44,623 nucleotides of DNA from Syntrophorhabdaceae bacterium (GTDB taxonomy: Bacteria; Desulfobacterota; Syntrophorhabdia; Syntrophorhabdales; Syntrophorhabdaceae). The position numbers and the translations under genes are program-made. The DNA lies in assembly GCA_036504895.1 (NCBI GenBank), contig DASXUJ010000003.1:1-44623 (forward strand), given 5' to 3'. The notes beneath the pieces are model-generated. The model saw nothing but the letters and a program-made list of their open reading frames with translations. It was not told the origin of the DNA and did no database searches. Positions 15,836 to 23,374 of the stretch are shown here, piece after piece (the stretch's first letter is position 1; each line of letters opens with the position of its first letter).

Positions 15836-16691
15836 GAAGGCCGTCACAAAAGAAGATGTGGTCAAGTGGGTCCTCACGGCCTTCGCCTTTTCGTCCCTTC
15901 TCTTTCTTTTCCTGATTTTTGCCTTTATCCTTGTCGAGGGCCTGCCGCTTTTCCTGAAAGTGGGCCTCAAGAACATCATCTTCGGCTTTAAATGGGCGCC
16001 CACGAAAGGTCATTTCGGCATCTTTCCCATGATCGTCTCCTCCTTTCTCGTCACCGTCGGCGCCCTTGTGATAGGCGCTCCCCTCGGGCTTTCATGCGCC
16101 ATTTATCTGTCGGAATATTCGGGAAAGAAGCTGAAAATGTTTCTCAAACCCGCCCTCGAGCTTTTGGCGGGCATCCCTTCCGTGGTATACGGATTCCTCG
16201 GGGTGATCTACATCGTGCCCCTCGTCCGCGGTTTTCTCGGCGGATCGGGCTTCTCCCTCCTTTCCACCTCCATAATTCTGGGAGTAATGATCCTGCCCAC
16301 CATCATCAGCATCTCCTTCGACGCCCTGGTGAGCGTCCCCCGGACTTACCGGGAGGGCTCTTTTGCCATGGGCGCCACCAAGTGGCAAACTATTGCGAGA
16401 GTCGTCGTTCCTTCCGCCAAGTCGGGCATCCTCGCGAGCTTCATTCTGGGCATGGGCCGGGCCATAGGGGAGACCATGGCGGTCATCATGATCGCGGGAA
16501 ATGCCCTCAAGATCCCCATGAGCATCCTCGACCCCTTAAGGACCCTGACCGGCAATATCGCCCTCGAGCTTGCCTATGCCACCGGAGACCACAGACAGGC
16601 CCTCTTCTCCACCGGGGTCGTGCTCCTCGTCATCATCATGATCCTTAATTATATCGCCAATTTCGGGATCAAGCGAAGGATTAGCAAATGA
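15828..16691 (+). CDS. pstC: PstC, phosphate ABC transporter permease
   Basis: A 287-aa membrane protein with about six helices. The PstC hallmarks are LAGIPSVVYGFLG and the EAA-type cytoplasmic loop with VPRTYREGSFAMGATKWQT, which contacts the ATPases. GRAIGETMAV follows. ATG 15828 overlaps the end of pstS, and the stop overlaps the pstA start (ATGA). It pairs with PstA to form the phosphate channel. Confidence 0.95.
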   Translation: MTKKAVTKEDVVKWVLTAFAFSSLLFLFLIFAFILVEGLPLFLKVGLKNIIFGFKWAPTKGHFGIFPMIVSSFLVTVGALVIGAPLGLSCAIYLSEYSGKKLKMFLKPALELLAGIPSVVYGFLGVIYIVPLVRGFLGGSGFSLLSTSIILGVMILPTIISISFDALVSVPRTYREGSFAMGATKWQTIARVVVPSAKSGILASFILGMGRAIGETMAVIMIAGNALKIPMSILDPLRTLTGNIALELAYATGDHRQALFSTGVVLLVIIMILNYIANFGIKRRISK

Positions 16692-17524
16692 GGATAAACC
16701 CCCGCATCGTCGACACGGCAGTAAAAATAGGGCTCAACGCCCAGGCCTTCTTCACCGTGGCCATCCTCGTGGTCATCGTGGGGGTGATCTTCGTGAAGGG
16801 CTGTCCCTACGTGAACCTGGAGTTCATCTTTTCCTCTCCGGAAGATATGGGGCGCCACGGCGGGATCTTCTCCGCTATAATAGGCACCGTCTTTCTCTGC
16901 GTCCTCTCCATCCTCTTCGCCACCCCTTTGGGCGTGGGCACCGCGATCTTCCTCACCGAGTACACGAAAGAGTCGGGCCTCACGAAGATGATCCGCTTCG
17001 GCGTCGAATCCCTTGCCGGGATACCTTCCATCCTCTACGGCCTCTTCGGTTTCATATTTTTCGTGATAAAACTGAACATGGGGTGGTCCGTGCTCGCGGG
17101 CGTATTGACCATGACCATCATGATCCTTCCCACCATCATCAGGACGAGCGAGGAGGCCATAAAGTCGGTGCCCCGGAACCTCCGCATCGTGAGCTATTCA
17201 TTGAGCGGCACCCGATGGGAGACGGTGACCAAGGTCGTGCTGCCCTCGGCAGCGCCGGGCATAGTCACCGGGATCATGCTGAGCGTCGGCAGGGCGGTCG
17301 GGGAGACGGCGGCGGTCATCTTTACCATGGGAAGCTCGCTCAGGGTCCCCACATCGCTCATGGATTCGGGCAGGACCATGGCCGTTCACTTTTACATCCT
17401 GGCGCGGGAAGGGATCTCCATGGAGAAGGCCTATGCCACCGCCCTCGTGCTCGTCCTCTCCATTCTCGCCATCAACGTGATCGCCTATTATATAATGAAC
17501 CGTGTGATAACGAGGTATTCGTGA
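16688..17524 (+). CDS. pstA: PstA, phosphate ABC transporter permease
   Basis: A 278-aa permease homologous to PstC, with [13 protein letters not shown], an EAA loop ([19 protein letters not shown]) and [12 protein letters not shown]. About six membrane helices are predicted. It overlaps pstC by ATGA and pstB1 by GTGA. Two distinct permeases could each dock one of the two different PstB subunits encoded next. Confidence 0.95.
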   Translation: MRINPRIVDTAVKIGLNAQAFFTVAILVVIVGVIFVKGCPYVNLEFIFSSPEDMGRHGGIFSAIIGTVFLCVLSILFATPLGVGTAIFLTEYTKESGLTKMIRFGVESLAGIPSILYGLFGFIFFVIKLNMGWSVLAGVLTMTIMILPTIIRTSEEAIKSVPRNLRIVSYSLSGTRWETVTKVVLPSAAPGIVTGIMLSVGRAVGETAAVIFTMGSSLRVPTSLMDSGRTMAVHFYILAREGISMEKAYATALVLVLSILAINVIAYYIMNRVITRYS

Positions 17525-18285
17525 GCCCCCTGGACGTGAAGATCAGGATAGAAAAGCTGAAGGTGGCCTTCGGGAAAAACGAGGTCTTAAAGGGCATCAG
17601 CGCGGATGTGTTCAAAAACAGGATCACGGGCTTCATGGGTCCTGCCGCGAGCGGAAAATCGACCCTCATTTCCATCATCAACAGGATGATCTACTTCGAA
17701 GACAATGTGAAGATCGAGGGCAAGGTCTTTATCGACGGAGAAAATATTCTCGACGACGACGTGGACGAGGTAGCCTTAAGGCGCAGGGTGGGGACCGTCT
17801 TTGCCGTGCCCATACCGCTTCCCCGATCCATCTACGAAAATGTCGCCTACGGACCGAGGCTTCAGGGCATCGGCGACAAGAGCCGGCTCAACAGGGTCGT
17901 GGAACAGGGGCTCCGGCAGGCCGTGCTCTGGGACGAGGTAAAGGACAGGCTCAATACCTCCGCCGTAAAATTATCCGGGGGCCAGCAGCAGAGGCTTTGC
18001 CTTGCCCGGACCCTCGCGCTGAAACCCGAGATCATCCTCCTCGACGAGCCCTGCTCCGGCCTCGACCCCATATCCACCGCGAAGATCGAGGAGGCCCTGG
18101 ACGAGCTCAAGAAGGAGTATACCATCATCCTCGTCTCCAACAATACGAAACAGATCGCCCGCATCACCGACTACGCCTCCTTTTTTTACATGGGAGACCT
18201 CATAGAATACGGGCCCACGGAAAAGCTCTTCACCAACCCGTCCCTGCAGCAGACGGAAGATTATATACAGGGGAAATTCGGATGA
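17521..18285 (+). CDS. pstB: PstB1, phosphate ABC ATPase with degenerate Q- and H-loops
   Basis: A 254-aa PstB-type ATPase starting at GTG 17521, which overlaps the pstA stop. A longer open frame to 17083 overlaps pstA and is not real. Intact parts are Walker [10 protein letters not shown] (40-48), signature LSGGQQQR (151-158) and Walker B LLDE (Asp175, Glu176). Two positions are changed. The Q-loop reads VFAVPIPLP with Ala95 where PstB has Gln (VFQxPNPFP). The switch histidine of THNMQQ is Asn207 in SNNTKQ. The next gene has the opposite defects. Inference: PstB1 supplies the working signature to PstB2 and cannot hydrolyse normally at its own site. Confidence 0.93.
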   Translation: MSPLDVKIRIEKLKVAFGKNEVLKGISADVFKNRITGFMGPAASGKSTLISIINRMIYFEDNVKIEGKVFIDGENILDDDVDEVALRRRVGTVFAVPIPLPRSIYENVAYGPRLQGIGDKSRLNRVVEQGLRQAVLWDEVKDRLNTSAVKLSGGQQQRLCLARTLALKPEIILLDEPCSGLDPISTAKIEEALDELKKEYTIILVSNNTKQIARITDYASFFYMGDLIEYGPTEKLFTNPSLQQTEDYIQGKFG

Positions 18286-19037
18286 GACAGGGATATGCGC
18301 TTCAGACCGAAGACCTGAACCTCTACTACGGGAGCTTCCATTCCCTGATCGGCGTCAATTTTCACGTCTTTCAAAAATCGATCACCTCCCTCATAGGCCC
18401 CTCGGGCTGCGGGAAATCGACCCTCTTGCGCTGTTTTAACCGCATGAACGACCTCATCGAGGAAGTGAAGATCGAGGGGAAAATCCTCGTGGAAGGGCAG
18501 GACATCGGAGGGGTCGATATCATCGAGCTGAGAAAAAGGGTGGGCATGGTCTTCCAGAGGCCGAACCCTTTTCCCTTCACCGTCTACGAAAACCTCATCT
18601 ACGGCCTCAAAATACACGGCATGGGAAGCAGGAGGGGCAATCAGGAGACCGTGGAGCGGTGCCTTAAAGCCGTGGGCCTGTGGGATGAGCTCAAAGACAA
18701 GCTCTCCGCGCCTGCCCTCAACCTGTCGGAGGAGATCAAGCAGCGCCTCTGCATCGCCCGGCTCCTGACCGTGGAACCCGAGATCATCCTCCTCGACGAG
18801 CCCTGCTCCGCCCTCGATCCGATCGCCACCCTGAGGGTAGAGGAGCTCATGATCGAGCTCAAGAAGGACTATACCATCCTCATCGTGACCCATAACATGC
18901 AGCAGGCCGCGCGGGTCTCCGATTATACGGGCTTCATGCTTTTAGGAGAGCTCGTGGAGTTCGGCGATACGTCCCAGATCTTCACCTCCCCCCAGGACAA
19001 GCGAACGGAAGATTACATTACCGGCCGCTTCGGGTGA
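18282..19037 (+). CDS. pstB: PstB2, phosphate ABC ATPase with a degenerate signature motif
   Basis: A 251-aa PstB homologue starting at ATG 18282, overlapping pstB1 by ATGA. Walker [10 protein letters not shown] (39-47), Q-loop VFQRPNPFP with Gln92, Walker B LLDE (Asp172, Glu173) and H-loop THNMQQ with His204 are all canonical. The ABC signature is not: LSEEIKQR (148-155) replaces LSGGQQQR, so two glycines and the Gln are lost. A homodimer would have two broken sites. A heterodimer with PstB1 has one complete site (PstB2 nucleotide motifs + PstB1 signature). It is the last gene of the operon. Confidence 0.93.
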   Translation: MRQGYALQTEDLNLYYGSFHSLIGVNFHVFQKSITSLIGPSGCGKSTLLRCFNRMNDLIEEVKIEGKILVEGQDIGGVDIIELRKRVGMVFQRPNPFPFTVYENLIYGLKIHGMGSRRGNQETVERCLKAVGLWDELKDKLSAPALNLSEEIKQRLCIARLLTVEPEIILLDEPCSALDPIATLRVEELMIELKKDYTILIVTHNMQQAARVSDYTGFMLLGELVEFGDTSQIFTSPQDKRTEDYITGRFG

Positions 19038-19082
19038 TCCCCTCCTTCTCGAAAGCCGTTATTCCCGGAAATAACTAAAGCC

Positions 19083-19111
19083 GTGACAGAGATTCCGGGA
19101 AGTGATATACT
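19083..19111 (+). promoter_or_regulatory. Promoter of the moa operon
   Basis: GTGACA (19083-19088), 17 bp, TATACT (19106-19111). The leader to moaA is about 150 nt. I looked for a molybdenum-cofactor riboswitch there and could not recognise one. Confidence 0.7.
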
Positions 19112-19268
19112 ATTTGTCGGTTCGGCTGCATTACAGAGGATTCCGTATCGGATCTTTCTCCCCGCTTTTTTGCCAAAGGAAAAGACCGGCTCTTCACGCG
19201 AGGGAAGGGAACGGGCGATAGGCAACCTCAGCCGTTCGTTTTATATTTGACCGCAAGGAGTGAAGGGC

Positions 19269-20243
19269 ATGTTGGTGGATCGTTTCGGCCGCACTATAAA
19301 CTATGTGAGAATCTCCGTTACCGACAGGTGCAACCTGAGGTGCAAATATTGCGTGGACGGTCAATTTCCGTTTATCGCCCACGGGGAAATCCTCCGGTAC
19401 GAGGAGATCATCAGGTTCGTGCGGATACTGGCGGGTCTCGGCGTCGATAAGGTGCGGATCACGGGAGGGGAGCCCCTCGTGAGAAAAGGCATCCCGGGCC
19501 TCATCAGGGAGATCGCCTCAATCCCCGGGATCGAGGATATCGGTCTCACCACCAACGGGGTCCTCCTCGGGGCCCAGATGGCCGCCCTCCAGGAGGCGGG
19601 ACTGAAACGGGTCAATATCAGCCTCGATACCATGAAAAAAGATCGTTTCGCCTTCATCACGGGGGTCGACGCCTTTGACGACGTGTTGAAGAGCATCAAG
19701 ATGTCCGTCAATTCCGGCCTGAGCCCCGTAAAGATCAACGCGGTCATTATTCAGGGGTTCAACGACGACGAGATCCTCGATTTCGCGAAGCTCGCCAAAA
19801 CGAGAAACGTGGAAGTCCGTTTCATCGAGTTCATGCCTTTCGGCGATTTCGACCTCTGGCAGAGCGCGAGGATCATCACATCCCGCGAGATAGAGGATCT
19901 TGTGCGCACCAGGTACGACCTTTCCCCCTCGAAAGATTCCCAGAACGGTCCCGCAAAAATGTTCGATATCAAGGGCGGCGTGGGCAAGATCGGTTTTATC
20001 AGCCCCGTCTCCACCCATATCTGCCCGCGATGCAACCGCATGAGGCTTACGTCCCACGGCACGATCAAACCCTGCCTCTTCGGGGACGAGGAATATGACG
20101 TCAAAAAGCTCCTCCGGGAGGGGGCGTCGGATGATGAGATAGGAGAATTCGTAAAGTTCGCGGTCGGCGCCAAGCCCGAAAGGAAGGCGGAGATAGGCCA
20201 GATACGGAAGTGTCAGAGGAGCCTTCGCCATATCGGCGGATAA
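19269..20243 (+). CDS. moaA: MoaA, GTP 3',8-cyclase (molybdopterin synthesis)
   Basis: A 324-aa radical-SAM enzyme of MoaA length. The N-terminal 4Fe-4S motif is CNLRCKYC in the context ISVTDRC, and TGGEPL is the SAM-binding motif. The C-terminal cluster motif is CPRCNRMRL followed by a third Cys in KPCLF. The chain ends in the catalytically important Gly-Gly (RHIGG). MoaA converts GTP to 3',8-cyclo-GTP, the first step of molybdopterin. ATG 19269 is preferred over GTG 19260 because AAGGAG sits 9 nt before it. First gene of the moaA-moaC-MOSC-mogA operon. Confidence 0.95.
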   Translation: MLVDRFGRTINYVRISVTDRCNLRCKYCVDGQFPFIAHGEILRYEEIIRFVRILAGLGVDKVRITGGEPLVRKGIPGLIREIASIPGIEDIGLTTNGVLLGAQMAALQEAGLKRVNISLDTMKKDRFAFITGVDAFDDVLKSIKMSVNSGLSPVKINAVIIQGFNDDEILDFAKLAKTRNVEVRFIEFMPFGDFDLWQSARIITSREIEDLVRTRYDLSPSKDSQNGPAKMFDIKGGVGKIGFISPVSTHICPRCNRMRLTSHGTIKPCLFGDEEYDVKKLLREGASDDEIGEFVKFAVGAKPERKAEIGQIRKCQRSLRHIGG

Positions 20244-20265
20244 TATAGAAGAATCGGAGGGTTTC

Positions 20266-20739
20266 ATGGAGCTTACCCATTTGGATAAAGAAGGCAAAGC
20301 CCGCATGGTCGATGTCTCGGGAAAGGCGGAGACCGAGAGAGAGGCGAAGGCCAGGGGCAGGGTAAAAATGGCCCGGGCCACCTACGAACTCGTGCGGACC
20401 GGCCAGGGCCCCAAGGGCGACATCTTCACGGTGGCCAAAATTGCGGGCATCATGGGCGCCAAGAGGACCAGCGAGATGATTCCGCTCTGCCATCCCCTGC
20501 CGCTCACCCATCTGGATGTGACCTTCGACTTCGACGATGCCGAAGCCGTAGTGACCATTACCTCCTCGGCAAAGACGAGGGGTCAGACAGGCGTCGAGAT
20601 GGAGGCCCTCACCTGCGCCATGGTGACGGCCCTGACAGTCTATGACATGTGCAAGGCGGTGGATAAGGGCATAGAGCTCGGCCCCTTCTTTCTCCTCGAG
20701 AAGAGCGGAGGAAAGAGCGGCGCATACAAGAGAAAGTAA
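20266..20739 (+). CDS. moaC: MoaC, cyclic pyranopterin monophosphate synthase
   Basis: A 157-aa protein matching MoaC in full. It has an N-terminal [18 protein letters not shown]-type start, then [20 protein letters not shown] in outline and [27 protein letters not shown] in parts, which hold the active-site residues. It turns the MoaA product into cyclic pyranopterin monophosphate. GGAGG precedes ATG 20266, 22 bp after moaA. Confidence 0.96.
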   Translation: MELTHLDKEGKARMVDVSGKAETEREAKARGRVKMARATYELVRTGQGPKGDIFTVAKIAGIMGAKRTSEMIPLCHPLPLTHLDVTFDFDDAEAVVTITSSAKTRGQTGVEMEALTCAMVTALTVYDMCKAVDKGIELGPFFLLEKSGGKSGAYKRK

Positions 20740-20797
20740 AAAAGTCATGGTTTTCGCCACGAAAGCGAGTGAGAGGTTGGCGAAACGGGAGGAGTCA

Positions 20798-21235
20798 ATG
20801 AAGAACGGCAAAGTCATATCGGTCAACATAAGCGACAAGAAAGGGGAGAAGAAGCACGGCGTGGGAAGGGCAAAGGCGATCAAGGACTTCGGCCTCGAAA
20901 ATGACGCCCACGGCGGCTACATGCACCGTCAGATCAGCCTTCTCTCCACGGCGAGCATCGGCAAGATGAAGGAGAAGGGCATCGACGTGGGCTCGGGTGA
21001 TTTCGCCGAGAACCTCACCATCGAAGGCATAGACCTTCCGGCCCTGCCCATAGGCACCACGCTCAGAATCGGGCGGGAGCTCCTCGTGAGGGTGACCCAG
21101 ATCGGCAAGGAGTGCCACAGCAGGTGCAATATTTTTCAGCAGGTCGGCGACTGCGTCATGCCGAGAGAAGGCATATTCGTCGAAGTCCTCTCCGGTGGCG
21201 ACGTGGCCGAAGGCGACGAGATAGAGGTGCTCTGA
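20798..21235 (+). CDS. MOSC domain protein
   Basis: A 145-aa single-domain MOSC protein. The core is FGLENDAHGG, then DFAENLTIEGIDL, LRIGRELLVRVTQIGKECHSRC and the acidic C terminus. The Cys-containing GKECH segment is the conserved MOSC cysteine region. MOSC domains bind molybdopterin and may carry sulfur for its maturation. Start ATG 20798 has GGGAGGAG. An earlier ATG at 20747 has no ribosome site. Its stop overlaps the mogA start (TGATG), and similar moaC-MOSC-mogA strings are common in anaerobic Deltaproteobacteria and Clostridia. Confidence 0.92.
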   Translation: MKNGKVISVNISDKKGEKKHGVGRAKAIKDFGLENDAHGGYMHRQISLLSTASIGKMKEKGIDVGSGDFAENLTIEGIDLPALPIGTTLRIGRELLVRVTQIGKECHSRCNIFQQVGDCVMPREGIFVEVLSGGDVAEGDEIEVL

Positions 21236-21723
21236 TGGCATTCAGGGCAGCGGTCATCACCATAAGCGATAAAGGCTCAGTGGGTCAAAGGGTCGATACG
21301 AGCGGGCCCGCCCTCAAAGAGATCCTCATAAATTCTTTCGAGGTGGGCGATATCACGATCGTGCCCGACGAAGTGCCTATCATCGCCAGGACCATAAAGG
21401 AGCTTATCGACGAGCAGGGCATTGACCTCGTCGTCACCACCGGAGGCACCGGGGTAAGCGCGCGCGATGTCACCCCCGAGGCCACGAGGACCGTCATCGA
21501 CCGGGAATTGCCCGGTTTCGGCGAAGCGATGCGCATGGAGAGCTACAAGATCACGCCGAAGGCCATCATTTCCCGGGCCATTGCGGGGATCAGAAACAAG
21601 AGCATTATCGTCAACCTCCCGGGAAGTCCCAAAGCGGCGGTCGAATGCCTCTCCTTCGTGCTGGATGCAATCCCGCATGCCCTGGCCAAAATCCAGGGCG
21701 ATCAGAGCGACTGCGCTAGCTAA
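21235..21723 (+). CDS. mogA: MogA/MoaB-family molybdopterin adenylyltransferase
   Basis: A 162-aa protein with the MoaB/MogA fold. It has VITISDKGSVGQRVDTSGP at the N terminus, the conserved TTGGTGVSARDVTPEAT loop in the middle, and NLPGSPKAAVECL near the end. These enzymes adenylate molybdopterin before metal insertion. The start is ATG 21235, overlapping the MOSC stop by one base. Longer frames starting further upstream overlap the MOSC gene and are not real. Last gene of the operon, followed by structured repeats. Confidence 0.93.
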   Translation: MAFRAAVITISDKGSVGQRVDTSGPALKEILINSFEVGDITIVPDEVPIIARTIKELIDEQGIDLVVTTGGTGVSARDVTPEATRTVIDRELPGFGEAMRMESYKITPKAIISRAIAGIRNKSIIVNLPGSPKAAVECLSFVLDAIPHALAKIQGDQSDCAS

Positions 21724-21760
21724 TGGTAATTGCGGGAGTCTTGCGCGGGGATTGCATCGG

Positions 21761-21962
21761 CAGTTGTAAGGGGCTCACGTCGCGCAGTTGTAAGGGGCTC
21801 ACGTCGCCCCCTCGGCCGGCGAAGCCGGCTGAGCCTCCCCTCGCCTAAAGGCGCCTAATGTTGGTCGCGCTCGCTGTGCGAGCTACATCACGCGGGATGG
21901 TCTGAAAGATGGAACCGCGATTGTATGGACGCTGCTCGTTATCATGGACGAGCGAGCTTTTT
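21761..21962 (+). repeat. Multi-hairpin repeat unit after the moa operon, with terminator-like tail
   Basis: A 24-bp tandem start (CAGTTGTAAGGGGCTCACG at 21761 and 21785) leads into a full unit from 21794. Its parts are a GGGGC/GCCCC hairpin; a palindrome with arms CTCGGCCGGC and GCCGGCTGAG around GAA; a CGCC/GGCG hairpin; a GCTCGC/GCGAGC hairpin; and TACATCACGC. The unit ends in a GCTCGT/ACGAGC stem followed by GAGCTTTTT (21934-21962), which can act as the moa operon terminator. Confidence 0.85.
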
Positions 21963-22015
21963 GGCGCGTCTCTCTGTATTCTTCCTAAGTGCCTAATAAT
22001 ACAACATCATTTAAT

Positions 22016-22137
22016 GGGGCTTGCATCGCTCCTTCGGCCGGCGAAGCCAGCCGAGCCTCCCCCCGTCTAAGGGCGCTGCTTAAGGCACCTACTTCCGGCT
22101 ACTGTCGGTCTCGCTCGCTTTGCGAGCTACATCACTC
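22016..22137 (+). repeat. Second multi-hairpin repeat unit upstream of the wHTH-ATPase gene
   Basis: Same order of hairpins as other copies, more diverged. The first hairpin is GGGGC/GCTCC and still pairs through a G-T wobble. The palindrome arms are GGCCGGC and GCCAGCC. The third module is expanded. The last hairpin GCTCGC/GCGAGC with TACATCAC is intact. No T-run tail. Confidence 0.8.
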
Positions 22138-22177
22138 GGGACAACGGCGGGAATCGTCAAGTTATGTTGATGTCATT

Positions 22178-22199
22178 AAGCTAATATTATCAATAGCTT
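22178..22199. promoter_or_regulatory. Inverted repeat AAGCTA...TAGCTT upstream of the promoter
   Basis: Six-base arms (22178-22183, 22194-22199) around an AT-rich centre, 35 bp upstream of the -35. Candidate regulator site. Confidence 0.35.
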
Positions 22200-22233
22200 A
22201 CTGTCCTAACCTTTACAGTTGTAAGCCTTAATG

Positions 22234-22262
22234 TTGACAAGGTAGATTTTAAAGTTTACAGT
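22234..22262 (+). promoter_or_regulatory. Promoter of the wHTH-ATPase-STAS gene
   Basis: Perfect TTGACA (22234-22239), 17 bp, TACAGT (22257-22262). The leader is about 35 nt. Confidence 0.7.
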
Positions 22263-22279
22263 TATGTATATCAACATAA
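22262..22279. promoter_or_regulatory. 18-bp palindrome over the transcription start, candidate autoregulatory operator
   Basis: Arms TTATGT and ACATAA are perfect complements around a 6-bp centre and begin at the last base of the -10. A bound protein would block initiation. The gene downstream has its own winged helix-turn-helix, so autoregulation is plausible. Confidence 0.45.
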
Positions 22280-22305
22280 TATAACAGGGTTTTTGAGGGC
22301 TGACT

Positions 22306-23337
22306 ATGGCAGGGATAAGGAAAAGAGGGCAGCAAATAAGAGAATTTATCGTCGAAAACGTTGAAATCAATCCCAAAACAATAATCCCCCTTACCATGGG
22401 AAGATTCAGCATTAGTCGGCAAGCCACTCATCAACATATTAGACGCCTGGTGAATGAAGGCACATTAATCAGGTCTAGAAGCGGGTATTATGAATTGTGT
22501 CCGAAAGAGGAATGGCATACCACTATTTCGATCGATGAAAACCCATATGAAGATGTTGTATGGCGAAACCAAATTAAAGATAAGTTAGGACATTTGCCGG
22601 ATAACACTATCGAAATTTGGTACTACGGCTTTACAGAGATGTTCAATAATGTGGTCGATCACTCTGGAAGCGCAACCGCGCATGTAAGCATCATAAAGAC
22701 TGCATACTCAACGGAGATGAATATAGCCGATTTTGGGATAGGAATTTTTAATAAAATCACCAAAGATATGCATCTCATTGATGAACGACATGCGGTTATC
22801 GAATTGACGAAAGGGAAGTTGACGACTGATCCTGAAAAGCATACCGGGGAGGGAGTTTTTTTTACGTCTAGAATGTTTGATACCTTTAGCATTCTGTCGG
22901 GAGAAGTCTTCTTGTCGCATACTTATGGAGATGATGAGGACTGGATATTGCAAAATCAAGAACCCGGCGTCGGCACTTTTGTTACCATGAGGCTAAACAA
23001 TAATACAGCTCGAACCAAGAAACAGATATTCGGCAGATTTACGTCTGATAATGATTTTGGTTTCACTAAAACAGTAGTTCCCGTGAGAATGGCCCAATAT
23101 GGGGACGAAAAATTGGTCTCCAGATCACAAGCAAAAAGACTTTTGGCGAGAGTAGATCGATTTAAAACCGTACTTTTTGATTTCAAGGAAGTTGAAACGA
23201 TAGGGCGAGCTTTTGCAGATGAAGTATTCAGGGTTTTTGCAAGTCAACATCCCCATATTGAACTTATTCCGGTAAACGAAAATGATTTGGTCAGGCGGGA
23301 GATTGACAATGCCAGACATTATGACGGTCAGGGCTGA
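22306..23337 (+). CDS. Winged-HTH / GHKL ATPase / STAS-like (DUF4325) protein
   Basis: A 343-aa three-part protein. Residues about 8-65 look like a winged helix-turn-helix (SISRQATHQHIRRLVNEG). About 100-235 form a GHKL ATPase with N box E111-x-x-N-N-x-x-x-H119, DFGIGI (142-147) and a GEG loop near 181. About 255-335 resemble the STAS-like DUF4325 domain. No phospho-accepting His domain is present, so this is not an ordinary sensor kinase. It may be an anti-sigma or Spo0J-like switch protein acting directly on DNA (inference). Base composition is clearly AT-richer than neighbours, and repeats flank it on both sides, suggesting acquisition. ATG 22306 follows GAGGG. Confidence 0.8.
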   Translation: MAGIRKRGQQIREFIVENVEINPKTIIPLTMGRFSISRQATHQHIRRLVNEGTLIRSRSGYYELCPKEEWHTTISIDENPYEDVVWRNQIKDKLGHLPDNTIEIWYYGFTEMFNNVVDHSGSATAHVSIIKTAYSTEMNIADFGIGIFNKITKDMHLIDERHAVIELTKGKLTTDPEKHTGEGVFFTSRMFDTFSILSGEVFLSHTYGDDEDWILQNQEPGVGTFVTMRLNNNTARTKKQIFGRFTSDNDFGFTKTVVPVRMAQYGDEKLVSRSQAKRLLARVDRFKTVLFDFKEVETIGRAFADEVFRVFASQHPHIELIPVNENDLVRREIDNARHYDGQG

Positions 23338-23343
23338 TGAAAT

Positions 23344-23362
23344 GGGGGCTTGCGTCGCCCCC
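23344..23362. terminator. Isolated first hairpin of the repeat family between convergent genes
   Basis: GGGGGC (23344-23349) pairs with GCCCCC across a 7-nt loop identical to that in the full repeats (TTGCGTC). It fills the 37-bp gap between the plus-strand wHTH-ATPase gene and the minus-strand PurF homologue, so it can serve as a bidirectional hairpin. Only this part of the repeat is present. Confidence 0.6.
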
Positions 23363-23374
23363 GTCTAATGCGGC

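Noticed and set aside
17083-17520. N-terminal extension of PstB1 to 400 aa
   Set aside because: It would overlap pstA completely. The real start is GTG 17521, where PstB homology begins.
19112-19268. Molybdenum-cofactor riboswitch in the moaA leader
   Set aside because: The leader length is suitable, but I could not find the conserved stems or loops of the class.
22206-22437. Minus-strand frames over the wHTH-ATPase promoter
   Set aside because: They overlap a clear promoter and the 5' end of a well-supported gene.
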